Below are positions 34,378 to 43,291 of a stretch of DNA of 64,000 bases, piece after piece. Under the pieces are notes generated by a model. That model saw nothing but the letters and a program-made list of their open reading frames with translations. It searched no databases and was not told the origin of the DNA. The first letter of the stretch is position 1, and every line of letters starts with the position of its first letter. The position numbers and the translations under genes were made by a program. This DNA comes from JAVVHH01 sp965199665 (GTDB taxonomy: Bacteria; Pseudomonadota; Alphaproteobacteria; Acetobacterales; Acetobacteraceae). The stretch spans positions 1-64,000 of the forward strand of contig OZ241208.1 of assembly GCA_965199665.1 (NCBI GenBank), given 5' to 3'.

Positions 34378-36984
34378 ATGCCCGACACCGCCGCGGCACC
34401 GGACGCCGTCGCCGCCTACGATTTCCGCGCCGCCGAGCCACGTTGGCAGGCGGCTTGGGCGGCCCGGCACTGCTTCCGGGCCGACGACGTGCCGGCCGGC
34501 GACAAGCCCAAATACTACGTGCTTGAAATGTTCCCCTACCCGAGCGGGAAGATCCACATGGGTCACGTCCGCAACTACGCGCTGGGCGACGTGGTGGCCC
34601 GCTACAAGCGGGCGCGTGGCTTCACCGTGATGCACCCGATGGGGTGGGACGCGTTCGGCCTCCCGGCCGAGAACGCCGCCCGCGACCGCGGCACCCATCC
34701 CGACACCTGGACCCGCGCCAACATCGAGGCCATGCGCGGCGAGCTGCAGCGCATGGGCCTGTCGCTCGACTGGTCGCGCGAGTTCGCCACCTGCGACCCG
34801 ACCTATTACGGGCATCAGCAGAAGCTGTTCCTCGAGCTTCTCGCCGCCGGGCTGGCGTTCCGCCGCGAGAGCTTCGTCAACTGGGACCCGGTGGACGGCA
34901 CCGTGCTGGCCAACGAGCAGGTCATCGACGGCCGCGGCTGGCGCTCGGGGGCCATCGTCGAGAAGCGCCGCCTGGCGCAATGGTTCTTCCGCATCACCGC
35001 CTACGCCGCCGAGCTATTGGACGCGCTGAACGACGGCCAGCTGGACCGGTGGCCGGAGCGCGTGCGCCTCATGCAGGCGCGTTGGATCGGCCGCAGCGAA
35101 GGCGCCCGGGTCCGCTTCGCACTGACCGAGTCGGACGACCGGATCGAGGTATTCACCACCCGCCCCGACACGCTGTTCGGCATGTCCTTCGTGGCGCTGG
35201 CCCCGGACCATCCCCTGTCCGCCGCCGCTGCCGCGCGCGACCCGGCGGCCGCCGCCTTCATCGCCGAGTGCCGCGCGCTCGGCACCAGCGAGGCGGCGAT
35301 CGAGACGGCGGAGAAGCGAGGCTTCGATACCGGCCTGCGCGTCGCCCACCCATTCCTGCCCGGCCGCAGCTTTCCGGTCTGGATCGCCAACTTCGTGCTG
35401 ATGGAATACGGCACCGGCGCCATTTTCGGCTGCCCCGCGCACGATCAGCGCGACCTCGACTTCGCCCGCAAATACGGGCTGGACGTCACCCCCGTCGTGC
35501 TGCCCCCCGGCGAGGACGAAGCGACCTTCGCCGTGGCCGATGCCGCCTATACCGGGCCGGGCGCCATCATCCATTCCGATTTCCTCGATGGCATGGACAG
35601 CGCCGCCGCCAAGCGTGCCGCCATCGACCGGCTGGCCGAACAGGACGCGGGCGAGGGCGTCGTGAACTGGCGCCTGCGCGACTGGGGCATCAGCCGGCAG
35701 CGCTACTGGGGCGCCCCGATCCCGATCATCCATTGCGCCGCCTGCGGCCCGGTGCCGGTGCCGGATGCCGACCTCCCGGTCGTGCTGCCGCTCGACGTGA
35801 CGTTCGATCGGCCGGGCAATCCGCTCGACCACCATCCGACCTGGAAGCATGTACCGTGCCCGAGTTGCGGCGCCCCGGCCACGCGCGAGACGGACACGAT
35901 GGACACGTTCGTGGACAGCTCGTGGTATTTCGCCCGCTTCTGCTCGCCCTCGGCCGCCACGGCGCTGGACCGCCAGGCGGTGGATCATTGGTTGCCGGTC
36001 GACCAATATGTGGGCGGGATCGAGCATGCGATCCTGCATCTGCTCTACGCCCGATTCTTCACCCGCGCGCTGAACCGCGCCGGCGAGGTCGGCGTCACGG
36101 AGCCGTTCGCCGGGCTGTTCACGCAGGGCATGGTCACGCACGAGACCTATCGCGCGCCGGGCGGCGAATGGCTGTATCCGGGGGACGTCGAGGTTCTCGG
36201 CGACGGTTCGGCCCGGCGGCGCGCGGACGGCGCCCCGGTCACGGTCGGCCGCAGCGAGAAGATGTCCAAGAGCAAGCTCAACACGGTCGACCCCGGCGCG
36301 ATCATCTCGCGCTACGGGGCGGACACGGCGCGCTGGTTCGTCCTGTCGGACAACCCGCCCGACCGCGACGTGGAATGGACCGAGACGGGGGTCGCCGGCG
36401 CGTCGCGCTTCACCCTGCGGCTGTGGCGCCTCGCCCGCGCCGCGGCCGACGCGGCCGTCGATGCCACCGAACCTGGCCCGGCGGCGATCGCGCTGGACCG
36501 GTTCACGCATCGCACGATCGCCGCCGTCACGGACGCGCTGGACGGCTTCGCCATCAACGTCGCCATCGCCAAGCTGTACGAACTCGCCGGTGCGCTGGGC
36601 GATGCCGAGCGGGCCGGCACTTCCCCTGGCCTGGCCGCCGCCCGCCGCCGCTCCCTGCTCACCGTTGCGCGGTTGATCGCCCCGATGGCGCCGCATCTGG
36701 CCGAGGAGATCGGGCACATGCTCGACCCGGCGGCCCCGCTGGTCGCCGAGCAGCCCTGGCCGGAGGCCGACCCGGCGTTGCTCACCGTCGAGACCGTCAC
36801 CGTCGCGGTGCAGGTCGGCGGCAAGTTGCGGGGCACCATCGCCTTGCCGCCCGGCACGTCGGATCACGACGCCTTTGCCGCCGCGGAGGCGGAGCCCAAC
36901 GTGGCGCGCCTGCTGGAGGGCAAGCGGATCGTCAAGCGCATCTACGTGCCCGATCGCATCGTCAACTTCGTCGTCGCCGGATGA
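34378..36984 (+). CDS. leuS: Leucyl-tRNA synthetase
   Basis: The 868-residue class I synthetase charges tRNA-Leu. The HIGH motif is in PYPSGKIHMGHVRNY (residues ~53-66), the editing domain lies at about 220-410 (TTRPDTLFGMSFV), and KMSKS is at residues 628-632 (EKMSKSKLNTVDP). The zinc-site cysteines near CAACGPVPVPDADLP and CPSCGAPATRETDTMDTFV are present. The length is typical (~860-880). Its stop overlaps the lptE ATG (ATGA). Confidence 0.98.
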   Translation: MPDTAAAPDAVAAYDFRAAEPRWQAAWAARHCFRADDVPAGDKPKYYVLEMFPYPSGKIHMGHVRNYALGDVVARYKRARGFTVMHPMGWDAFGLPAENAARDRGTHPDTWTRANIEAMRGELQRMGLSLDWSREFATCDPTYYGHQQKLFLELLAAGLAFRRESFVNWDPVDGTVLANEQVIDGRGWRSGAIVEKRRLAQWFFRITAYAAELLDALNDGQLDRWPERVRLMQARWIGRSEGARVRFALTESDDRIEVFTTRPDTLFGMSFVALAPDHPLSAAAAARDPAAAAFIAECRALGTSEAAIETAEKRGFDTGLRVAHPFLPGRSFPVWIANFVLMEYGTGAIFGCPAHDQRDLDFARKYGLDVTPVVLPPGEDEATFAVADAAYTGPGAIIHSDFLDGMDSAAAKRAAIDRLAEQDAGEGVVNWRLRDWGISRQRYWGAPIPIIHCAACGPVPVPDADLPVVLPLDVTFDRPGNPLDHHPTWKHVPCPSCGAPATRETDTMDTFVDSSWYFARFCSPSAATALDRQAVDHWLPVDQYVGGIEHAILHLLYARFFTRALNRAGEVGVTEPFAGLFTQGMVTHETYRAPGGEWLYPGDVEVLGDGSARRRADGAPVTVGRSEKMSKSKLNTVDPGAIISRYGADTARWFVLSDNPPDRDVEWTETGVAGASRFTLRLWRLARAAADAAVDATEPGPAAIALDRFTHRTIAAVTDALDGFAINVAIAKLYELAGALGDAERAGTSPGLAAARRRSLLTVARLIAPMAPHLAEEIGHMLDPAAPLVAEQPWPEADPALLTVETVTVAVQVGGKLRGTIALPPGTSDHDAFAAAEAEPNVARLLEGKRIVKRIYVPDRIVNFVVAG

Positions 36985-37499
36985 GGCGGCGCCAGGTCCT
37001 GGCCGGCGCGGCGCTGGCCGGGCTGGGCGGCTGCGGCTTCCATCCGCTGTACGGCAAATACGGTCCGGGCGGTGCCGTCGTGCAGCCGGAGTTCGCCGCC
37101 ATCTACGTCGCCGTCATGGCGGAGCGGCAGGGCCAGTTGCTGCGCCAGGCGTTGCAGGAGCGTCTCGCCGGCGCCGGCGAGGCGGTGGCCAAGCGCTACG
37201 AGCTGACCGGCGGCCTGTCGATCGCGGCCGAGGCGATCGGCATCCAGCAGGACACCTCGTCCACCCGGGTGCGCTTGAACGCCTCCAGTAGTTGGCGGCT
37301 GACCCGGCTCGACCCCGGCAACACGCTGGTCACCAGCGGCACGGCCCGCGCGCTGGACGGGATCAACATCAACAACCAGGAATATTTCGCCGCCGATCTC
37401 GAGACCTCGGCCGCGTATCGACGACTGGCCGAACAGATCGCCAACGTCATCACGCTCGATCTCGCCGTGTTCTTCAGGACGCAGCCCGCCCTCGCATGA
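36981..37499 (+). CDS. lptE: LPS assembly lipoprotein LptE
   Basis: The 172-residue lipoprotein plugs LptD and helps insert lipopolysaccharide into the outer membrane. The lipobox LGGCGFHPLYG is the alphaproteobacterial LptE hallmark, followed by FAAIYVAVMAERQGQLLRQ, YELTGGLSIAAEAIGIQQD and the C-terminal AAYRRLAEQIANVITLDLAVF. It overlaps leuS and holA by 4 bp each, an alphaproteobacterial operon order. Confidence 0.92.
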   Translation: MRRRQVLAGAALAGLGGCGFHPLYGKYGPGGAVVQPEFAAIYVAVMAERQGQLLRQALQERLAGAGEAVAKRYELTGGLSIAAEAIGIQQDTSSTRVRLNASSSWRLTRLDPGNTLVTSGTARALDGININNQEYFAADLETSAAYRRLAEQIANVITLDLAVFFRTQPALA

Positions 37500-38503
37500 A
37501 GCTCGATGCGCGACGCGTGCCGGCGTTCCTGCGCGATCCCGGCGCGGCGCGGCTGGCGCTGCTGCATGGCGATGACGAGGGGCTGGTGCGGCAGCGGGCG
37601 GAGGCGCTGACGGTGGCGGTGGTCGGCGCGCGCGACGATCCGTTCCGCGTCGCCTGGCTGGGCCGGGAGGACCATGGCCGGCTGGCGCTGGAGGCGAGCG
37701 CGATCGCGATGTTGGGCGGCCGCCGGGTCGTGCGGGTGCGCGAGGCCGGGGATGCGCTGGCGGCCGCGGTTACGGCAGCGATCGAGGCGCCCGGCGATAG
37801 TCTGCTGATCCTGGAAGCCGGCAGCGCGCTGCCGGCGCGGTCCAAGCTGCGGGCGCTGGCGGAGGCCGCGCCCACCGCCGTCGCCATCGCATGCTATCCG
37901 GAGGAGGGCAGGGCGCTCGGCGCCCGGATCGGCGACGCGCTGGCCGCGGCCGGCGTCCGGATCGAGCCGGAGGCGCTCGGCTTCGCAGTCGATCGCATGG
38001 GCAGCGACTCCGCTTCCGTGGCGGGCGAGATCGAGAAGCTGATCCTCTACGCGGGCGAGGCCGGGCGGCTGACGCTGGAAGACGTGGCGGCCTGCGTGGG
38101 CGACGCCGGGGCGGTGGCGTTCGACGATGCGGTGTTCGCGGCGACGAGCGGGGAGGCCGGCGCGGCGGACCGGGCGCTCGAGCGCGCGCTGGCGGAGGGC
38201 ACGGCGCCGGTCGCGGTGGCGCGCGGTGTGTTGAACCACCTGGCGCGGCTGCACCAGGCGCGGGGTGTCATGGCGGCGGGCGCTTCGGCCGACGACGCGG
38301 TCCGTGGGCTGCGGCCGCCGGTGTTCTTCAAGCGCGCGCCGGAGTTCGGTCGCGCCCTGCGGCACTGGGACGCACCCAGGCTGGCGGCAGCGATGCGGGA
38401 AGCGCGACGGGTAGAGTTGGCTTGCAAGCAGACCGGCGCGCCGGACACGCTGCTGGTCCGCCGCCTGGTGCTCGCGCTGGTGCGGCAGGGGCGCGCTCGC
38501 TAA
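37496..38503 (+). CDS. holA: DNA polymerase III subunit delta
   Basis: The 335-residue clamp-loader subunit opens the beta clamp. LALLHGDDEGLVRQRAEAL, DSLLILEAGSALPARSKLR and GSDSASVAGEIEKLILYAG (domain II/III) match HolA, and the length is typical. It overlaps the lptE stop (ATGA) and ends the DUF3576-leuS-lptE-holA operon. Its stop TAA (38501-38503) is the start of the A-run that forms the U-tract of a minus-strand terminator. Confidence 0.93.
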   Translation: MKLDARRVPAFLRDPGAARLALLHGDDEGLVRQRAEALTVAVVGARDDPFRVAWLGREDHGRLALEASAIAMLGGRRVVRVREAGDALAAAVTAAIEAPGDSLLILEAGSALPARSKLRALAEAAPTAVAIACYPEEGRALGARIGDALAAAGVRIEPEALGFAVDRMGSDSASVAGEIEKLILYAGEAGRLTLEDVAACVGDAGAVAFDDAVFAATSGEAGAADRALERALAEGTAPVAVARGVLNHLARLHQARGVMAAGASADDAVRGLRPPVFFKRAPEFGRALRHWDAPRLAAAMREARRVELACKQTGAPDTLLVRRLVLALVRQGRAR

Positions 38504-38531
38504 AAAAATGGCGGCGCCCGAGGGCACCGCC
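38502..38531 (-). terminator. Rho-independent terminator on the minus strand
   Basis: Read on the minus strand, GGCGGUGCC-CUCG-GGCGCCGCC forms a 9-bp stem (one G-U pair) followed by AUUUUUUUA. On the plus strand the same place has a C-A mismatch and no U-run, so the direction is minus. It lies 176 nt beyond the birA stop. Confidence 0.8.
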
Positions 38532-38706
38532 AAGTTTAGGGAGGAAACGTCCTGCAGAAGCGGCGAACCGCTTGCTGCGCTGCACAATATGCCGATGACG
38601 GCCTCGTCTGGCAAGTCTCAAAAACGAAACCGCACGAGGTCCACCGCTCGCCTGCGTTGCAATGGACGCATGTATTACCTCAAGCCGACGTGAACGGCGT
38701 CTCGCC
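38532..38706 (-). other. 175-bp stretch between the minus-strand terminator and birA
   Basis: No convincing gene. The stretch is AT-richer than the genome average. It is either a long birA 3' untranslated region or a small RNA on the minus strand, because a strong terminator closes it. A TGC-rich TTGCTGCGCTGCACAATA occurs near 38568 on the plus strand. Confidence 0.4.
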
Positions 38707-39441
38707 TTATGCGAGCACGTCTCCCGCCACGATCGTGTGCTGGCGGCCATCTTCCGTTCGCAGCAGCAGCGCGCCGGACGAGTCCAGCCCCTCGTTGATC
38801 CCCAGCAGGATTTCCGTCCGATCGCGATCGCGGGCGATGCGGATCGCCGCCCCGCGCCCGCTCAGCCGCGCGGCCACCGCGTCCCGCAACGGCAGCAAGC
38901 CGTCCCGGTGCCAGGCATCGCGGCGGCGCATGAAGCAGCGCGTCAGGGTATCGCGCAGTGTGGCGAGGTCCGGCATCGGAAGCCCGCTCTCGGCCCACGC
39001 GATCGCGGGATAGACGGTGCCTCCCGGGGCGGTGGCCACGTTGACGCCGGCGCCGACGATCGTGTGCGAACCGGCCCCGCCATGGCTGGTCTGTGCGAGC
39101 ACGCCCGCGATCTTGCGCCCGTCGAGCAGCAGGTCGTTGGGCCATTTGAGGCCGAGCCGGTTCGCGGGCGCCCCGAGCGCTTCCAGCGTGTCCAGCACCG
39201 CCAGCCCGGCGGCGAAGGCCAGACCGGCATCGCGCGGGCGGTCGGCCTCGGCGTCCAGCAAGATCGTCCAATAAAGGTTGCCGGGCGGGGAGGCCCAGGC
39301 GCGGCCATGGCGGCCGATGCCGCCGGTCTGCTCGGCCGCGCACACGACGAACGGGCCGCGCCGTCCGGCCGCCGCCTGCCGCTCGGCTTCCAGCAGCGTG
39401 CTGTCCACCCGGGGGAGCAGCAGGGAGGGAATGGGCGTCAC
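38707..39441 (-). CDS. birA: Biotin--[acetyl-CoA-carboxylase] ligase, single-domain
   Basis: The 244-residue enzyme attaches biotin to carboxylase carrier protein. It has the biotinyl-AMP loop GGIGRHGRAWASPPGNLYW, the catalytic LKWPNDLLLDGRKIAGVL and the C-terminal EGLDSSGALLLRTEDG. The N-terminal helix-turn-helix of E. coli BirA is absent, so it cannot repress biotin genes. The start is GTG 39441 with GGAGG 8 nt upstream. It is divergent from the GHMP kinase gene. Confidence 0.95.
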   Translation of the reverse strand: MTPIPSLLLPRVDSTLLEAERQAAAGRRGPFVVCAAEQTGGIGRHGRAWASPPGNLYWTILLDAEADRPRDAGLAFAAGLAVLDTLEALGAPANRLGLKWPNDLLLDGRKIAGVLAQTSHGGAGSHTIVGAGVNVATAPGGTVYPAIAWAESGLPMPDLATLRDTLTRCFMRRRDAWHRDGLLPLRDAVAARLSGRGAAIRIARDRDRTEILLGINEGLDSSGALLLRTEDGRQHTIVAGDVLA

Positions 39442-39515
39442 CGGGCCTCCACGCCTTGAATTTTGGACAGTCTTCCGCTACCCTACGTTGCACTCGACAG
39501 GGTTATTGCCGAACT

Positions 39516-40607
39516 ATGCTGGATAGTCCGATCGCTGCTGCGCGCTCGCCGAACGCGTTCATGGACCCGGGCCGGGTCGCCTTCGTGCGCTCGCGCGCAC
39601 CGCTCCGGCTGGGGCTGGCGGGCGGCGGCACCGACGTGTCGCCCTATTGCGACGAGCATGGCGGCGCCGTCCTGAACGTCACCATCGACATGTATGCCTA
39701 CACGGTGATCGAACCGACCGATGACGGCCGGGTCGTCATGATCGCGGCCGATATCGACCAGGTGGTCGAGGCCGCGGCGGACGACATCATGGAAGTGGCC
39801 GACCCGTTGATCCTGCACAAGGCGGTGTATCGCCGGATCGTGCAGCAGTTCAACGGTGGCCGGCCGCTCTCGTGCCGGATCACCACCTTCTGCGATGCCC
39901 CACCCGGCTCCGGCCTCGGCACCAGCTCGACCGTGGTGGTGTCGCTGGTGAAGTGTTTCGTGGAGTGGCTCGGGCTGCCCCTGGGCGAATACGAGATCGC
40001 CCATTTGGCCTTCGAGATCGAGCGTGCCGATGCCGGCCTCGCCGGTGGCCGGCAGGACCAGTATGCGGCCAGCTTCGGCGGCGTGAACTTCATCGAGTTC
40101 TACAAGGACGACCGGGTCATCGTGAACCCGCTCCGGGTCAAGAACTGGATCATGTCGGAACTCGAGACGTCGCTGGTGCTGTTCAACAGCGGCGTGTCCC
40201 GCTCCTCGGCCGCCATCATCAAGAAGCAGACCGCCAACCTGGCCGACAAGGGCGGCCGGGCGCTGGCCGCGATGCACGAGCTGAAGCGGGACGCGGTGGG
40301 CATGAAGGAGTGCCTGCTGAAGGGCGATCTGCCCAATTTCGCCAGCTACATGCGCAAGAGCTGGATCGCCAAGAAGCAATTGGCCGACGGCATCAGCAAC
40401 GACAGCATCGACCACGTCTACGAGGCGGCGATGGCAGCCGGCGCGCTGGCCGGCAAGATCTCTGGCGCCGGCGGCGGCGGCTTCATGACCTTCCTCGTCG
40501 ACCCCGCTCGCCGCGTCAGCGTCATCCGAGCGCTGGAGAAGGAGAACGGCCGCGTCATGACCTGCCACATGACCCGGCACGGCACCGAAGGGTGGAAGAT
40601 CTTCTAG
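39516..40607 (+). CDS. hddA: GHMP kinase, D-glycero-D-manno-heptose 7-phosphate kinase-like
   Basis: The 363-residue kinase has the GHMP motifs: the substrate loop RSRAPLRLGLAGGGTDVSPY, the ATP loop PPGSGLGTSSTVVVSLVK, and the C-terminal KISGAGGGGFMTFLVD. The family includes HddA, which phosphorylates heptose-7-phosphate for GDP-heptose synthesis in LPS or S-layer glycans; here the heptose partners are not nearby. ATG 39516 is used, and ATG 39561 is an alternative; neither has a good ribosome site. Its TAG shares the palindrome CTAG with the stop of the convergent amidase gene. Confidence 0.85.
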   Translation: MLDSPIAAARSPNAFMDPGRVAFVRSRAPLRLGLAGGGTDVSPYCDEHGGAVLNVTIDMYAYTVIEPTDDGRVVMIAADIDQVVEAAADDIMEVADPLILHKAVYRRIVQQFNGGRPLSCRITTFCDAPPGSGLGTSSTVVVSLVKCFVEWLGLPLGEYEIAHLAFEIERADAGLAGGRQDQYAASFGGVNFIEFYKDDRVIVNPLRVKNWIMSELETSLVLFNSGVSRSSAAIIKKQTANLADKGGRALAAMHELKRDAVGMKECLLKGDLPNFASYMRKSWIAKKQLADGISNDSIDHVYEAAMAAGALAGKISGAGGGGFMTFLVDPARRVSVIRALEKENGRVMTCHMTRHGTEGWKIF

Positions 40608-42019
40608 CCTGCAGGGGTGACCGGGCTCGGCGGCGTGCCGCCGGCCTCGATCGCTTCGCCGGCCAGCAAGCATAGATCCTCGCGGAAGCGGGCCGCGACG
40701 ATCTGGACGCCCGTCGTGGTCGCGCCCGCCGTCGCGGTGGACACGGTCAGCGCGGGCAATCCCGTGACCGGCAATCCCGTCTGCACCAGCTGGGCTGCCA
40801 GCACCCGATCGAACTCGGTCTGATCCAGCCCGTCCGCGAACGGCAACTCGCCCGACACCGGCATGACGACGACCGACACGCGGTCGAGCAGGAGCGACCA
40901 CGCGCGGCAGAGCGGCATGCGCGCCTGCAGCGCCCGCGCCACCACGTCGGGCGACATCGGCGGCGCCACCCGCTTGAACCCGGCGAGCGTCGCGATCGCG
41001 CCCGGCTCGCCCTCGCGGGCCACCAGCGCCTCGAACGCGTCGAACCCGTCGCCGAGCCAGAGCTTCGCGTTGAGCTCGGCGCCCTCGTGCAGGGACGGGA
41101 CGTCGTCGATCACCTCCAACGTCCATCCCGCGGCTTCCAGCCGGCGCCCGGCATCGAGCAGCGCCGCCTCCACCTCCGGCACGATCGCCATCCCGCCCGG
41201 GCGCAGGCACAGCGCCGCGTGGCGAGGGCGCGGTGCGCCTTCCAGCGGCACCGGCATGTACCAGGGGTCGCGCGGATCGGCGGCGCTCATCGCCTCCAGT
41301 CCGAGCCGGAGATCGTCGATCGTGCGGCCGATCGGGCCGGAGACGGCCATGAGCTGCGGTCCGATCGTGCGGTCCGGGCCCGACGCATTCCACGCTGGAA
41401 CCCGGCCGAGGCTCGGGCGCAACCCGTGCACGCCGCACGCATAGGCCGGGTAGCGGACCGACCCGGCGATGTCGGTCCCGTGCGCCAGCGCGCCGATGCC
41501 CGCCGCCACCGCCGACGCGGCGCCACCCGACGACCCGCCGGGCGTGCGGCTGGGGTCGCGCGGGTTGAGTGTGCGGCCGTGCAGCTTGTTGTCGGTGAAC
41601 CAGCGCAGGGAGAAGGCCGGGGTATTGGTGCGGCCGAGCAGCACGGCGCCGGCGCGCCGCAGATTGGCGACGACCGGGCTGTCTGCAGTGGCAATGAGGT
41701 CGCGTTGGAGCGTCAGGCCGTTGGTCGTGGCGTAGCCCGCCTGGTCGGCATTGACCTTGATCGTGATCGGCACGCCGCCGAGCACGCCGGCATCCTCGCC
41801 GCGCGCGATGCGGGCATCCACCGCGTCGGCTGCCGCCAGCACCTCGTCGGGCCGGCATTCCACCACGGCGTTGATGCGCGGGTTGACGGCATCGAGCCGA
41901 TCCAGCGCCGCCTGCGCCGCCTCGCGCGCGGAGATGGCCTTCCAGCGGATGCGGTCCGCCAGTTGGGAGGCGGACAAGCGCCAGAGCTCGGCGGGGAGGT
42001 CGGTCTGCGGATCCGTCAT
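40604..42019 (-). CDS. Amidase (amidase signature family)
   Basis: The 471-residue hydrolase has the Ser-cisSer-Lys triad: Lys in VPITIKVNAD, cis-Ser in TPGGSSGGAASAVAAGIG, and nucleophile Ser in GTDIAGSVRYPAYACG. The length and the order fit the GatA-like amidase signature family. The substrate is not readable; it is not GatA because the GatBC partners and typical GatA tail are missing. Its ATG overlaps the stop of the MFS gene (ATGA), so the two are coupled. Confidence 0.93.
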   Translation of the reverse strand: MTDPQTDLPAELWRLSASQLADRIRWKAISAREAAQAALDRLDAVNPRINAVVECRPDEVLAAADAVDARIARGEDAGVLGGVPITIKVNADQAGYATTNGLTLQRDLIATADSPVVANLRRAGAVLLGRTNTPAFSLRWFTDNKLHGRTLNPRDPSRTPGGSSGGAASAVAAGIGALAHGTDIAGSVRYPAYACGVHGLRPSLGRVPAWNASGPDRTIGPQLMAVSGPIGRTIDDLRLGLEAMSAADPRDPWYMPVPLEGAPRPRHAALCLRPGGMAIVPEVEAALLDAGRRLEAAGWTLEVIDDVPSLHEGAELNAKLWLGDGFDAFEALVAREGEPGAIATLAGFKRVAPPMSPDVVARALQARMPLCRAWSLLLDRVSVVVMPVSGELPFADGLDQTEFDRVLAAQLVQTGLPVTGLPALTVSTATAGATTTGVQIVAARFREDLCLLAGEAIEAGGTPPSPVTPAG

Positions 42020-43272
42020 GCAGCTACCCTCCCGCGCAAGCCGCGCCAGAGCAAGACCGCCGCGACCGCGTTCAGCGCCGCGGTCCCGGCCAGGATCGTG
42101 GGCGGCCGGCAGCCGAGCGCGGCGGCGACGGCGAGGGCGGCCGCGCTCGCCACGATGAACACGGCGTTCACGACGTTGTTGGCGCCGACCATGCGGGCGC
42201 GGGCGGCCGGGTCGGCGGCGCGTTGCAGCAGGGCGTAGAGCGGCACCGAATACAGCCCGCCCGCTGCCGCGGCGACCAGCAGGCAAGCGAGCGCAGCCAA
42301 CCCGTCCGCCGATGTCAGCAGGGCTTGGGGGCTCGACCACGCGCGGGCGGCCGGACGGGCGCAGAGCAGCGCGAAACCGACGGTGGCGACCGAGAGCACC
42401 AGGGCGGCGCGCGGCACCGTGGCCGTGCCGCCTCGCACCCGGCCCGCCGCCATCGAGCCGAGCCCGACCCCGAGCGCGAACGCCGTCAGCAACAGCGTCA
42501 CGACGCGGTTGTCGGCGCCGAACTCGGCCTGCGCGAGGATGGGGAATTGCGCCAGGAAGGTCGCGCCGAGCGCCCAGAACCAGGACAGGCCGAGGATGCT
42601 GATCCAGACCGGCCGATTGGCCCGCGCCAACCGCAGCAGGTCGCGCGTCTCGGCCAGGATGTTGGGGTTGAGCCGCAGCGCCGGGGCGGCTGGCGGCAGT
42701 ACCGGCATCGCGGCCGCGGCGCCCAGCCCGGCGAGCGCGACCGCGACCCCGGCCGCGCCCACGACGAGCGTCCCCTCGCCGGTGCCGATCGCCAGCCCGC
42801 CCGCGACCGTGCCGAGCAGGATGGCGGCGAAGGTGCCGGTCTCGACCAGCGCGTTGGCCCGCAGCAGTGCCGCCGGGGGAAGCAGCTCGGGCAGGGCGCC
42901 GTATTTCAGCGGTCCGAACAGCGCGGCATGCACCCCGAGCCCGAACAGCACCGCCAGCAGCGTGGGCACGTGACCCCCGGCGAGCGCGACCAGAGCGGCG
43001 ACCATCAACAGGGCGGCCCCGATCTGGGTCCAGACTACCAGCCGGGTCTTGCCGACCTTGTCGGCGAGCTGCCCGGCGGTGGCCGACAGCAGCAGGAACG
43101 GCAGCAGGAAGATGCCACCGGCGAGCGCGACCAGGCTGGCGCTACCCTCGGCGGCGCGGAAGGCGATCAGGACGACCAGGGCATTCTTGAACAGGTTGTC
43201 GTTGAACGCGTTGAGCGCCTGCACCGTGAACAGCGGCAGGAATTGCCGGGAAAGAAGAGGGTTGGCCCGCAT
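42016..43272 (-). CDS. MFS transporter, lysophospholipid transporter LplT-like
   Basis: The 418-residue protein has twelve hydrophobic helices. The opening NPLLSRQFLPLFTVQALNAF with NDNLFKNALVVL is the LplT/Aas-MFS signature, and GQLADKVGKTRLVVW is the MFS loop 2-3 motif. LplT flips lysophospholipids inward for reacylation; no acyltransferase domain or Aas gene is fused or adjacent, so the substrate is uncertain. It is translationally coupled to the amidase downstream. Confidence 0.87.
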   Translation of the reverse strand: MRANPLLSRQFLPLFTVQALNAFNDNLFKNALVVLIAFRAAEGSASLVALAGGIFLLPFLLLSATAGQLADKVGKTRLVVWTQIGAALLMVAALVALAGGHVPTLLAVLFGLGVHAALFGPLKYGALPELLPPAALLRANALVETGTFAAILLGTVAGGLAIGTGEGTLVVGAAGVAVALAGLGAAAAMPVLPPAAPALRLNPNILAETRDLLRLARANRPVWISILGLSWFWALGATFLAQFPILAQAEFGADNRVVTLLLTAFALGVGLGSMAAGRVRGGTATVPRAALVLSVATVGFALLCARPAARAWSSPQALLTSADGLAALACLLVAAAAGGLYSVPLYALLQRAADPAARARMVGANNVVNAVFIVASAAALAVAAALGCRPPTILAGTAALNAVAAVLLWRGLRGRVAA

Positions 43273-43291
43273 GGCCGACCCTTAGCACGCC

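Noticed and set aside
35014..36867. A 617-codon minus-strand open frame inside leuS
   Set aside because: It is antisense to a clear leucyl-tRNA synthetase and has no ribosome site or domain; long antisense frames are common at this GC content.
38508..38693. A 61-codon plus-strand frame in the holA-birA gap
   Set aside because: It has no ribosome site, reads through the minus-strand terminator hairpin and encodes a basic low-complexity peptide.
39483..41858. A 791-codon minus-strand open frame spanning the GHMP kinase and amidase genes
   Set aside because: It is a shadow of two well-supported genes; the product is low-complexity.
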